NCBI GenBank assembly: GCA_032250585.1 | Contig: JAVVFH010000018.1 | Coordinates: forward strand, 1 to 28,820 | Origin: JAVVFH01 sp032250585 | GTDB lineage: Bacteria; Pseudomonadota; Gammaproteobacteria; Xanthomonadales; SZUA-36 | Direction of reading: 5' to 3' | DNA length: 28,820 nucleotides | Part shown: in pieces, positions 1 to 7,289 of the stretch | How the letters are laid out: every line of letters starts with the position of its first letter | How positions within the stretch are numbered: the stretch's first letter is position 1 | Program-made: the position numbers and the translations under genes | The notes under the pieces: generated by a model | Databases searched by the model: none | Seen by the model: only the letters and a program-made list of their open reading frames with translations | What the model was told of the DNA's origin: nothing

Positions 1-1932
1 GCCCAAGTCTACATTGCCGTTATCATCGCACCCCACTACGACGATTTTCATGCCGGCCATGGCTGCGCTGGCGGGGTTCGTACCGTGGGCGGATGAAGGA
101 ATCAGGCAGATATTTCGCGCGCATTCACCTCTCGATTCGTGATAACTTTTGATCGCCAGCAAGCCAGCATACTCGCCCTGCGATCCGGCGTTCGGCTGCA
201 CCGAGACCGCATCGTAGCCGGTGCAGGCCACCAGCATCTGCTCCAGTTCAGCGATCAACTGCCGATAGCCGAGAACCTGGTCCTCGGGCGCGAATGGGTG
301 GATGTCGCTGAATTCGGGCCAGGTGATCGGGATCATCTCGGTGGTCGCGTTCAGTTTCATCGTGCACGAGCCCAATGAAATCATCGCGTGGGTCAGCGAG
401 AGGTCTTTGTTTTCCAGGCGTTTCAGGTATCGAAGCATTTCGGTTTCGGAGTGGTAGCCGTAAAAAACCGGATGCTGCAGGAAGTCGCTGTGACGTTGCA
501 GGGCGGCGGGCAGGGCGCACCAGTCTGGATCGAGTTCCCGGTCGAGTTCGGCTACGCTGCGACAGAATTCATCGCCGGTAAAGGCCTGCAGCAGCGTGTC
601 GATGTGCTGCTGTGTGGTTTTTTCGTTGACACTCATCGCCAGTCCGCGGTCGCCGATCCGCCGCAGGTTGATGCCAGCGTTCAGCGCGCGTCGATACACC
701 GCTTCGGCTTGCTCGGGCTCGAGGTCGTAGTTGAGCGTGTCGAACCAAGCCTCCGCGCGGTGACGAAAGCCGAGTTCGCTCAGGCCGAGGCTCAGCAGTC
801 CGCTCAATCGATGGATCCGGCGGGCGATTTTCTTCAGGCGTTCGCGGCCGTGCCAGACGGCGTAAAAACCACTGATGACGGCCAGCAGCGCCTGAGCGGT
901 GCAAATGTTGCTGGTCGCTTTGTCACGGCGAATGTGCTGCTCACGTGTCTGCAGCGCCATGCGCAGCGCTGTGCGGCCCTTGCTATCCTGTGAAACACCG
1001 ATAATGCGACCCGGGATCGAGCGCTTGTAGTCCTCGCGGGTTGCGAAGAATGCCGCGTGCGGTCCGCCGAAGCCCATTGGCACGCCGAAGCGTTGTGCCG
1101 AGCCGATTACAACATCCGCGGCCATCTCGCCGGGTGGTGTCAGCAGCACCAGGCTCATCAGGTCCGTTGCCACCGCTACCAGTGCGCCTTTTTCGTGAGC
1201 TCTGCTAATCAGCTTCCGATGATCGGCAGCACGGCCGTCGACGTCGGGATACTGCAGTAGCAGTCCGAAGAAATCCCCTTCCCGCAGCGCTTCAGCCGGG
1301 TCGGCTACCACTACTTCGATGCCGATGTAGCGTGCCCGGTTTTGCACGACGTCCAAGGACTGGGGAAAAACGCCGGGGTCGACCAGGAAATGCGTGGATT
1401 TGGATTGACGGTTGACGCGCTGCAGCATGGTCATCGCTTCGGCTGCGGCCGTGGCTTCGTCCAGCAATGAGGCATTGGCGATGGCCATGCCGGTCAGGTC
1501 GGTAATCATCTGCTGAAAATTCAGCAGCGCCTCGAGCCGGCCTTGCGAGATTTCTGCCTGGTAGGGGGTGTAAGCCGTGTACCAACCGGGGTTTTCGAGA
1601 ACATTTCTCTGGATGACCGATGGCAGGATCGTTTCGTGATAGCCGAGTCCGATCATGTTGTGTTGGAGATGATTCATCGAAGCGATTTCCTTCAGCCGCT
1701 GAAGCGCTCCGATTTCACTGCGCGGCGGCGGCAGGTCCAGCGGTTCATCCATGCGGATGGACGGCGGCAGCGTTGCTGCGACGAGTTCATCCAGGGACGC
1801 CAACCCGATTGCGGCCAGCATGGCGGCCACGTCCTCGTCGCGCGGGCCGACGTGACGCATGAGGAATTCATCGTGGGGTTCCAGTGCCGATAGCGGTGTG
1901 GGAGGGCTCTGCGTCTTGCGGTTGTCAGTCAT
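1..1932 (-). CDS. gcvP: Glycine dehydrogenase (decarboxylating), P protein; partial, C-terminus outside window
   Basis: P protein of the glycine cleavage system: a PLP enzyme that decarboxylates glycine and passes the aminomethyl group to lipoyl-GcvH. The reverse strand reads without a stop from ATG at 1932 to the left edge (644 codons). Seen: N-terminal FLMRHVGP, MIGLGYHETILP and NPGWYTAYTPYQAEISQGR; GSAQRFGVPMGFGGPHAAFF; IPGRIIGVSQDSKGRTALRM; SLGSCTMKLNATTEM; SVQPNAGSQGEYAGL; and SSAHGTNPASAAMAGM near the edge. All are landmarks of the long single-chain (about 950-residue) form rather than split GcvPA/GcvPB. The segment with the PLP lysine lies beyond the edge. The start is backed by GGGAG at 1942-1946, 9 nt upstream. 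It follows ctaB by 54 nt on the same strand; whether they share a transcript is unknown. Identification is very secure. Confidence 0.97.
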   Translation of the reverse strand, partial: MTDNRKTQSPPTPLSALEPHDEFLMRHVGPRDEDVAAMLAAIGLASLDELVAATLPPSIRMDEPLDLPPPRSEIGALQRLKEIASMNHLQHNMIGLGYHETILPSVIQRNVLENPGWYTAYTPYQAEISQGRLEALLNFQQMITDLTGMAIANASLLDEATAAAEAMTMLQRVNRQSKSTHFLVDPGVFPQSLDVVQNRARYIGIEVVVADPAEALREGDFFGLLLQYPDVDGRAADHRKLISRAHEKGALVAVATDLMSLVLLTPPGEMAADVVIGSAQRFGVPMGFGGPHAAFFATREDYKRSIPGRIIGVSQDSKGRTALRMALQTREQHIRRDKATSNICTAQALLAVISGFYAVWHGRERLKKIARRIHRLSGLLSLGLSELGFRHRAEAWFDTLNYDLEPEQAEAVYRRALNAGINLRRIGDRGLAMSVNEKTTQQHIDTLLQAFTGDEFCRSVAELDRELDPDWCALPAALQRHSDFLQHPVFYGYHSETEMLRYLKRLENKDLSLTHAMISLGSCTMKLNATTEMIPITWPEFSDIHPFAPEDQVLGYRQLIAELEQMLVACTGYDAVSVQPNAGSQGEYAGLLAIKSYHESRGECARNICLIPSSAHGTNPASAAMAGMKIVVVGCDDNGNVDLG

Positions 1933-1986
1933 TCTCGGATGCTCCCATCAATCGGTGCGGGTCTTGCGCCTGGTGGCCAGATGACC

Positions 1987-2898
1987 CTATTTTAGGTGCA
2001 TCGCGACCATCTTAGTACCGGCCTGGTAAAGTATGCTCTGCAGGTAATGATCGGCCAGCAGGAAAACAAACAGCACCATCAGGTAAATGATCGAGTAGCC
2101 GAAGGTCTGCATCGGCAGCCGTTCGTCGTGGTTTCGCAATAGGCGCAGCACGTACCAGAGAAAGCCGGCATTGAGCACGGTTACTCCGGCCAGGTAGAGC
2201 AGGCCGCTCATGCCAATGAGATAAGGCAAGGTGGTCACCATGACCAGCAGTACGGTGTAGTAGAAGATGTGCCAGCGCGTAAAAGGAACCCCATGCGTGA
2301 CCGGCAGCATGGGGATGTCGGCCGAGGCATAATCCTGCTTGCGGTGAATCGCCAGGGCCCAGAAATGAGGGGGCGTCCAGACATAGATGATCAGGAACAG
2401 GATCAGTGCGCCAGGGTCCACCGTACCGGTCACCGCGGTCCAGCCGAGTACGGGAGGCGCGGCGCCGGCCGCGCCGCCGATGACGATATTTTGAGGTGTG
2501 GCGCGTTTCAGCCATACTGTGTAAATCACCGCGTAGCCAATCAGTGAGAAAAAGGTCAACACCGCGGTCAGCGTATTAACCCAGGCGACCAGCATCGTCA
2601 TCGAAAGGGCGCCGAGGATCACAGCGAAAACAAGCACCTGAGTCACGCTGAGCTGCCCCGAGGGCAGCGGCCGTCCGCGCGTTCGCGCCATCAAGGCGTC
2701 GATGCGCTGATCGAGCAGGTGATTGACCGCCGCGGCGGAGGAGGCGGCCAGGGCGATACCCAGGGTTCCGGCTGACAGGGCGCTGAGCGGAGGCCAGCCC
2801 GGCTCCGCCAGGAACATGCCGACGATGGCGGTGAATACGATCAGAACCACGACCTTGGGCTTACACAGTTCGAAATATCGACCGGCGAGGTTGGTCAT
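1987..2898 (-). CDS. ctaB: Protoheme IX farnesyltransferase (heme O synthase)
   Basis: Inner-membrane UbiA-superfamily prenyltransferase (CtaB/CyoE) that attaches farnesyl to heme b to make heme O, the substrate of CtaA. At 303 residues it has the family's usual length. Seen: the first aspartate-rich site NHLLDQRID (about 59-67) followed by ARTRGRPLPSG (71-81); YTVWLKR...N (127-137) with GGAAGAAPPVLGW; and the CyoE signature WTPPHFWALAIHRKQDY (174-190). Most of the remainder is hydrophobic, consistent with 8-9 membrane helices. It starts 4 nt after the ctaA stop, with AAGG just upstream, so coupled translation is likely. Because it sits beside ctaA in an aa3 oxidase locus, I prefer ctaB to the synonym cyoE. 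Confidence 0.96.
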   Translation of the reverse strand: MTNLAGRYFELCKPKVVVLIVFTAIVGMFLAEPGWPPLSALSAGTLGIALAASSAAAVNHLLDQRIDALMARTRGRPLPSGQLSVTQVLVFAVILGALSMTMLVAWVNTLTAVLTFFSLIGYAVIYTVWLKRATPQNIVIGGAAGAAPPVLGWTAVTGTVDPGALILFLIIYVWTPPHFWALAIHRKQDYASADIPMLPVTHGVPFTRWHIFYYTVLLVMVTTLPYLIGMSGLLYLAGVTVLNAGFLWYVLRLLRNHDERLPMQTFGYSIIYLMVLFVFLLADHYLQSILYQAGTKMVAMHLK

Positions 2899-2902
2899 CG
2901 CC

Positions 2903-3892
2903 TTATTTTTCTCCGGGTGTGGCGCGGTGCAGCAGCCAGATCAGGGTTGCGGCCAGCAAAACGCCGGCGCCGTTATGCGCAACAGCGTTGGCTAAAGGCA
3001 GGTACAGGACAATGTTCAGCACGCCGAGCGTGATTTGAGTCGCCAGCACCCCAGCCAACAGTATGCTGCCTCGCCGGGTTACGGGGGCCTGCCACAGGCG
3101 AATTGCAAGAAATCCCAGCACCAGAAGGGTCACCAGTGCGCCCAGTCGGTGTGTCACCTGTATCGCCGTTCGTGACGGTAGGTCAAGGACGCCCCCTTCA
3201 TAGTCCACATCGACTTCGCGTGACAGCGTGAAGGCATCACGGAAATTCATTTGCGGCCAGAGTTCACCCTGGCAGGTCGGAAAATCCGGGCATGACAGGG
3301 CCGCGTAATTGGCGCTGGTCCAGCCGCCCAGTGCGAGTTGAGCCAGTAGCACCATCAAAGCACCGATAATCAATCCACGTTGCCGGAGGAATGCTCCGGG
3401 GGGACTCAATGAGGTCGCTGGACGGTACCGCAAAGCCAGCCATAGCAGCAGGCCGAACGTGGCCACTCCCCCCAGCAGGTGCCCCATGACGACGATAGGC
3501 CAGAGCTTGAGCGTTACGGTCCACATGCCAAGCGCTGCCTGGAACAGGATCAGCACCAAGAGCGCGCCCGTCAGGCCCCGCGCCCGGCGGTTGGTTTTCG
3601 ATCGCCAGACCACGACATTGATCGCCACCACCAGCAGGACCAGAGCACCCGCCAGATATCGGTGGACCATTTCCTTCCACGCTTTGTGGGTTTCCATCGG
3701 ACGCTCTGGAAAGGCCTGGTTCGCCTCCTGGACTTCGTGAGTCGCGGTCGGCCAGGTTAGCTTGCCGTAGCAACCCGGCCAGTCGGGGCAGCCTAACCCG
3801 GCGTGGGAAAGCCTGACGTAAGCGCCGAGAATGATGACGCAAAAAGCGATGACCGTGGCGATGACCGCCAGGCGGTGCAGGGTCGGACTCAT
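2903..3892 (-). CDS. ctaA: Heme A synthase (COX15/CtaA family)
   Basis: Multi-pass inner-membrane enzyme that oxidises the C8 methyl of heme O to formyl, giving heme A for the aa3 oxidase. Seen in 329 residues: two duplicated halves, each with a cysteine pair in an external loop (GLGCPDWPGC, C35/C41; LSCPDFPTC, C201/C207), and candidate heme-ligand histidines H69 and H77 (METHKAWKEMVHR), H138 (MGHLLGG), H248 (QVTHRLGA) and H306 (NAVAHNGAG). Both cysteine pairs are retained. The start overlaps the stop of the upstream Sco-like gene as ATGA (3889-3892), a sign of translational coupling, and ctaB follows after 4 nt. Family assignment is secure. Confidence 0.96.
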   Translation of the reverse strand: MSPTLHRLAVIATVIAFCVIILGAYVRLSHAGLGCPDWPGCYGKLTWPTATHEVQEANQAFPERPMETHKAWKEMVHRYLAGALVLLVVAINVVVWRSKTNRRARGLTGALLVLILFQAALGMWTVTLKLWPIVVMGHLLGGVATFGLLLWLALRYRPATSLSPPGAFLRQRGLIIGALMVLLAQLALGGWTSANYAALSCPDFPTCQGELWPQMNFRDAFTLSREVDVDYEGGVLDLPSRTAIQVTHRLGALVTLLVLGFLAIRLWQAPVTRRGSILLAGVLATQITLGVLNIVLYLPLANAVAHNGAGVLLAATLIWLLHRATPGEK

Positions 3893-4515
3893 CGCTGCTC
3901 ATCCTGTTTCGACCAGGTCATCAGCCGTTGCAGGTCGATTTTCAGGTCGTTGGGATCGGAGTTTTTCGGATAACGCATCATGACGTTTCCCTGTGGGTCC
4001 ACGAGGTAAACCGTGGCGGGTGAGCCATTCGGCGTGCCGGTCGCCTCAGTTGCCTTTGAGAGCGCAACCCGAAAGTCGCCCGAGGGATTCCGCAGCAGGT
4101 GGAGCTGTTCATAGATTTTCATCAGGCTTTGACTGGAGGTTCCGCTCAGAGCGGCCGGCAGCAACAAGGCGAGGCGGATGCGCGTCTGATGCCGGCCCAA
4201 TGCCCGATGTACCTGCCTCAGATCGACCACGGTCTGCAGACACTGCTCGGCGCAGCTTTCCGGAAGGGCGTAAAGCACGACCCAGTGTTCGGCGAGTTCC
4301 GTGGCGGGTGTTGATCCGGTCGTTTCGACGCCAGCGAATTCCATGCTCTCCCAAGTGGTGGGCACGGGCGGGCGCACCAGTTGCCCCAGGTTACGTGTTG
4401 AAACCGGTTCGAAATTGATCACACCGCTGTACATCAGCCAAGCGAGCAGCAGCGGCAGAACAAAGATGCCGAAAATGATCAGCAATGCGATTCTCGGGGA
4501 CATCGTCAAATTCAT
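3889..4515 (-). CDS. Membrane-anchored Sco/thioredoxin-like cytochrome oxidase assembly protein
   Basis: 208-residue protein between SURF1 and ctaA, the position of the uncharacterised gene at the corresponding place in Pseudomonas cox loci. Seen: one N-terminal membrane helix (about 9-30) followed by a probable periplasmic domain. HWVVLYALPESCAEQC has a CxxxC (C88, C92) after a beta-strand, as in Sco1/SenC proteins, and PATVYLVDPQGNVMMRY resembles the closing strands of a thioredoxin fold. The histidine that Sco proteins carry just before that late strand is not evident; the sequence there is TPNGSPATVYL. Inference: an assembly factor acting on oxidase thiols or copper, more likely as a thiol reductant than as a classical three-ligand copper donor. 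ATG 4515 is preceded by GGA 8 nt upstream; ATG 4503 is an alternative. Function is inferred from context. Confidence 0.75.
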   Translation of the reverse strand: MNLTMSPRIALLIIFGIFVLPLLLAWLMYSGVINFEPVSTRNLGQLVRPPVPTTWESMEFAGVETTGSTPATELAEHWVVLYALPESCAEQCLQTVVDLRQVHRALGRHQTRIRLALLLPAALSGTSSQSLMKIYEQLHLLRNPSGDFRVALSKATEATGTPNGSPATVYLVDPQGNVMMRYPKNSDPNDLKIDLQRLMTWSKQDEQR

Positions 4516-4536
4516 CGATTCATTCCGGCCACGGTT

Positions 4537-5268
4537 TCAATCTTCATGTTGGCCCAGGGGGCCCTTTTTCAAGAGCCTGCCGCGGCGTATTCCGAGCACG
4601 GCCCAGATGATCAATGCCGTCGTGGCCAGCGCGAACCATTGCACTGCATAAGCGCCATGCGTCGCAGGCTCCATGACGGCGGGTTGCCATTGTCGGTCGC
4701 CGAATCCGCCCGGATCCGCTTGATCTAGTTGCAGAATCCAGGGCGCCAGAGGCTGATCGAGCGCGTTGCTTACTGCGTTCAGTTCCAGGTAGGTGACAAG
4801 CTGCGGCCAACGCTCGGTGTCCAATTTGTCCGCCGCGCCCAGTTTTGGGCCGCCGGACGAGGGTTTGTTGAGGATTCCCCGGATAAATTGCTGCCCGGCC
4901 TCGGTCGGCACGGCGGGCAGGCTCCGGCGGTCGGCGGCCAGGGGTAGCCAACCCCGATTAACCAACAGCGTGACACCGCTTGGCAGGTGGAATGGCGTGA
5001 GCACGTGCACGCCGGGGCGGCCATTCAGCATGCGGTTGTCCAGCAAAATGTGTCGGTCCGTGTCGTAGCGCCCCGTCGCCTCGACCCGGGCAAAGCGTTT
5101 TTTCTGCGCAAGCGCCTTTTCGATATCCATCACGGGCGCATTCTCGAAACGCTCGAACAGTGCCTGTTTTTCCTGTTGACGTTCCAATTGCCAAAACCCC
5201 ATTCTCCCGAACAGGACCGTAAGGGTCACCAGGACTGCGGTAAGCAAAATTGAAGGTCTGAACGTCAT
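4537..5268 (-). CDS. SURF1 family cytochrome oxidase biogenesis protein
   Basis: SURF1/Shy1 proteins are inner-membrane factors that help insert heme A into subunit I of aa3 oxidases. At 243 residues this has normal bacterial length. Seen: an N-terminal membrane helix (about 7-23) running into GFWQLERQQEK (24-34), the family's first signature; DNRMLNGRPGVHVLTPF (77-93); LLVNRGWLPL (101-110); and a C-terminal PATHGAYAVQWFALATT (201-217) leading into the second helix and a basic cytoplasmic tail. This helix-periplasmic domain-helix layout is diagnostic. It is followed by the Sco-like gene after 21 nt. The start faces the divergent DUF2909 gene across about 69 nt. Confidence 0.93.
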   Translation of the reverse strand: MTFRPSILLTAVLVTLTVLFGRMGFWQLERQQEKQALFERFENAPVMDIEKALAQKKRFARVEATGRYDTDRHILLDNRMLNGRPGVHVLTPFHLPSGVTLLVNRGWLPLAADRRSLPAVPTEAGQQFIRGILNKPSSGGPKLGAADKLDTERWPQLVTYLELNAVSNALDQPLAPWILQLDQADPGGFGDRQWQPAVMEPATHGAYAVQWFALATTALIIWAVLGIRRGRLLKKGPLGQHED

Positions 5269-5299
5269 CTCAAGCGCGGTGATCGCACGCGCGATTGTC

Positions 5300-5305
5300 T
5301 ATAAT
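5300..5305 (+). promoter_or_regulatory. Candidate -10 element for the DUF2909 gene
   Basis: A perfect TATAAT lies 33 nt upstream of the GTG start in the short divergent gap between SURF1 and the DUF2909 gene. I see no good -35 hexamer 16-18 nt upstream, so the call rests on the -10 and the position alone. Confidence 0.35.
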
Positions 5306-5337
5306 AAGCGGCTTCGAAATCCTTTAATGGAGCCGTT

Positions 5338-5586
5338 GTGGCCATCAAGATCGTCGTCATACTTTTTATTATCGCCATAATTTACAGTCTGGCTTCCGCC
5401 ATGTTCACGCTAGTCCGGGACAAGGGCGAAGGGGATCGAACGGTCAGGCGATTGAGTTGGCGGATCGGTTTGTCCATCCTGCTGTTCATCTTCCTGTGGG
5501 TCGCTTACCAGCTTGGTTGGATAGAACCCAACAGCGGCCCTGTGAGGATGCCTACGCCCGCCGGGCAAACCGATGGAGAAGGTTAG
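5338..5586 (+). CDS. DUF2909 family twin-transmembrane protein
   Basis: 82-residue inner-membrane protein with two predicted helices (about 4-24 and 44-63) joined by a short charged loop (RDKGEGDRTVRRLSWR), with a Pro/Gly-rich tail. DUF2909 proteins occur between coxC and SURF1 in pseudomonad-type aa3 oxidase loci, and this one sits exactly there, so a role in oxidase assembly or stability is plausible; no function is established to my knowledge. It starts with GTG at 5338, with GGAG at 5329-5332 upstream. The ATG at 5327 is out of frame. It is the only gene of the locus on the plus strand, so it splits the minus-strand cluster in two. Confidence 0.85.
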   Translation: MAIKIVVILFIIAIIYSLASAMFTLVRDKGEGDRTVRRLSWRIGLSILLFIFLWVAYQLGWIEPNSGPVRMPTPAGQTDGEG

Positions 5587-5618
5587 TGAGCGAATTCCGT
5601 ACCGTCTTCTGAAACGAA

Positions 5619-5645
5619 GCCCACCGTTCGGTGGGCCCCGTTTTT
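5619..5645. terminator. Bidirectional intrinsic terminator between DUF2909 gene and coxC
   Basis: GCCCACC (5619-5625), loop GTTC, GGTGGGC (5630-5636) form a perfect 7-bp stem with a tetraloop. On the plus strand CCCGTTTTT follows, and on the minus strand TTCGTTTC follows. It lies between convergent gene ends, so it can end both transcripts. Confidence 0.85.
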
Positions 5646-5670
5646 GCGTGTTTGACCGCCGGCCTGTTCG

Positions 5671-6540
5671 TCAATAGACGTAAACGAATATAAACAGACC
5701 AAGCCAGACGACATCTACGAAATGCCAGTACCAGGCTACCGCCTCGAATCCGAAATGGTGCTCGGGTTTAAAATGACCTTTCATGCTGCGGATGGCGATC
5801 ACCAGCAGCATGATCGCGCCCAGGGTGACGTGCATTCCGTGGAAGCCGGTCAGCATGAAAAAGGTCGATCCGTAGATCCCGGAACCCAGAGTCAAGCCGA
5901 GATGCTGATAGGCTTCGATGTATTCATAGACCTGCAGATAGACGAACAGGAAACCCAGCACCACGGTCGCCAGCAGCCAGCTGACGAGTTTGCCGCGGTC
6001 ATCTTTCTTGAGTGCATGGTGGGCGAGCGTCACAGTAAGGCCGGACGACAGGAGGATCAGTGTGTTGATGAAGGGTATTCCGAACGCGGGTATCGTCTGA
6101 AACGAGCCACCCAGCTGTTCCGGTCCGGCGGTCGGCCATACGGCATCGTAAGCCGGCCACAAAAGCTCATTAGTGAATGCGCCGCTGCCTTCGCCGCCCA
6201 GCCATGGTACCGAGAGGATGCGGACATAAGCGAGTGCGCCAAAGAAGCAGGCGAAGAACATGACTTCTGAGAAGATGAACCACATCATGCCCATTCGGAA
6301 GGAGGTGTCGACCTGCGCGTTGTACAGGCCCGCTTCGCTTTCACGGATTACCTGCCCGAACCAGCCGAACATCATGTAGATCAGGATCAAGGCGCCGGCC
6401 AGGAAAGTCCAGGGCGCGAAATCGTAATGGTTGACCCAGAACGCAGCGCTCGCCAGCATCGTCGTCATGCCGATGGAACCGACGATTGGCCACTTGGTGC
6501 CGTGCGGTACGTAATAGGAATGTTCAGCGTGCGTTGCCAT
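5671..6540 (-). CDS. coxC: Cytochrome c oxidase subunit III
   Basis: Subunit III (CtaE) of the aa3 oxidase, an integral membrane subunit without redox centres that stabilises subunit I and proton uptake. Seen: 289 residues from ATG 6540, seven hydrophobic segments, the N-terminal YYVPHGTKWPIVGSIG, the family segment RMGMMWFIFSEVMFFACFFG, a helix with TVTLAHHALK, and the C-terminal GFHGMHVTLG and AVAWYWHFVDVVWLGLF. The glutamate in FIFSEVMFF is the conserved one near the lipid-binding cleft. ATG 6540 has GAGG 7 nt upstream; TTG at 6546 is a less likely alternative. It follows ctaG by 18 nt and ends at the bidirectional terminator. Confidence 0.97.
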   Translation of the reverse strand: MATHAEHSYYVPHGTKWPIVGSIGMTTMLASAAFWVNHYDFAPWTFLAGALILIYMMFGWFGQVIRESEAGLYNAQVDTSFRMGMMWFIFSEVMFFACFFGALAYVRILSVPWLGGEGSGAFTNELLWPAYDAVWPTAGPEQLGGSFQTIPAFGIPFINTLILLSSGLTVTLAHHALKKDDRGKLVSWLLATVVLGFLFVYLQVYEYIEAYQHLGLTLGSGIYGSTFFMLTGFHGMHVTLGAIMLLVIAIRSMKGHFKPEHHFGFEAVAWYWHFVDVVWLGLFIFVYVY

Positions 6541-6558
6541 ATTCAAGCCTCTTTTTGG

Positions 6559-7152
6559 CTACTGTCCGGTCGATTCACCCGGCACCTTGCGCTCAGCCTT
6601 CGCCTGGGTGACAGGTGCTGATTGCTGGTCCGGAAAAAAGGTGTAAGACAGTGTTATTTCCTTGATGTACGCGGGTATATCCGGTTGGATGAAGTAATAC
6701 ACGGGCATCTCCCTGCTTTCGTTGCCTTGCAGGACTTGCTGCGTGAAGCAAAAACATTCGGTCTTGACGAAATACAGGCTGGCTTCGGGCGGCGTCACGT
6801 TGTAGATGGCCCGGCCCGCGATCGCTTCGCCGTGCTGGTTCATGGCAAGATAGGTTGCCTCGCTCATCTCTCCCAGCGTGACCATTGCCGATTTCTGCTG
6901 GGGCTGAAAAGCCCAGGGCAGGGATGAATTGACTGTGGCGTCGAAACGTACTTTGATCCGGCGGTCGGACGCTGTCACGCCGGCTGAATTTTCGGCAATT
7001 TTTACACCACGGCCACCGAGGCCGGTCAGATCACAAAATACGTTGTAAATAGGCCACATGGCGAAGCCAAAGCCGAACATCCCGACCGCCATCAGGATGA
7101 GCTTTCGAACCAGTTTTCGATGGGGCCGGAGCGTGTCGTTGAGATCAGTCAT
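6559..7152 (-). CDS. ctaG: Cytochrome c oxidase assembly protein CtaG (Cox11 family copper chaperone)
   Basis: Cox11-type CtaG is anchored in the inner membrane with a periplasmic immunoglobulin-like domain, and delivers copper to the CuB site of subunit I. Seen in 197 residues: one helix (about 17-36), MWPIYNVFCDLTGLGG (C40), a beta-rich domain, the copper-binding FVKTECFCFTQQVL (C133 and C135), and MPVYYFIQPDI (149-159) in place of the usual PVxFFxDP. All expected cysteines are present. This is not the unrelated caa3-type CtaG. It begins 1 nt after the stop of the 42-residue gene and lies between that gene and coxC, the standard order in proteobacterial aa3 operons. Confidence 0.95.
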   Translation of the reverse strand: MTDLNDTLRPHRKLVRKLILMAVGMFGFGFAMWPIYNVFCDLTGLGGRGVKIAENSAGVTASDRRIKVRFDATVNSSLPWAFQPQQKSAMVTLGEMSEATYLAMNQHGEAIAGRAIYNVTPPEASLYFVKTECFCFTQQVLQGNESREMPVYYFIQPDIPAYIKEITLSYTFFPDQQSAPVTQAKAERKVPGESTGQ

Positions 7153-7153
7153 T

Positions 7154-7282
7154 TCAGGCTCTCAGCACGCCGGACAGGATGAAGGCGATAAAAATCAGCG
7201 CGGCGACGACCGCCAGCGCCCAGGCGGTCTTGATGGCCCGGTGGCGCCGTTTCTGATTTTGGCTGCTGTTCGCCTGGTCCAT
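7154..7282 (-). CDS. Small single-helix membrane protein, probable cytochrome oxidase small assembly protein
   Basis: A 42-residue reading frame fills the gap between coxA (7-nt spacer) and ctaG (1-nt spacer). It starts MDQANSSQNQKRRHR, a short polar and basic stretch, then has one hydrophobic helix (about 20-40, TAWALAVVAALIFIAFILSG) and ends VLRA. The basic residues before the helix suggest an N-in orientation. Many proteobacterial aa3 operons carry such a one-helix protein here, annotated as cytochrome oxidase small assembly protein. Size, topology and position match, but I cannot align it. ATG 7282 has only a weak Shine-Dalgarno (TGAG), so translation may be coupled to coxA. Tight packing on both sides supports a real gene. 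Confidence 0.7.
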   Translation of the reverse strand: MDQANSSQNQKRRHRAIKTAWALAVVAALIFIAFILSGVLRA

Positions 7283-7289
7283 CGACGGC

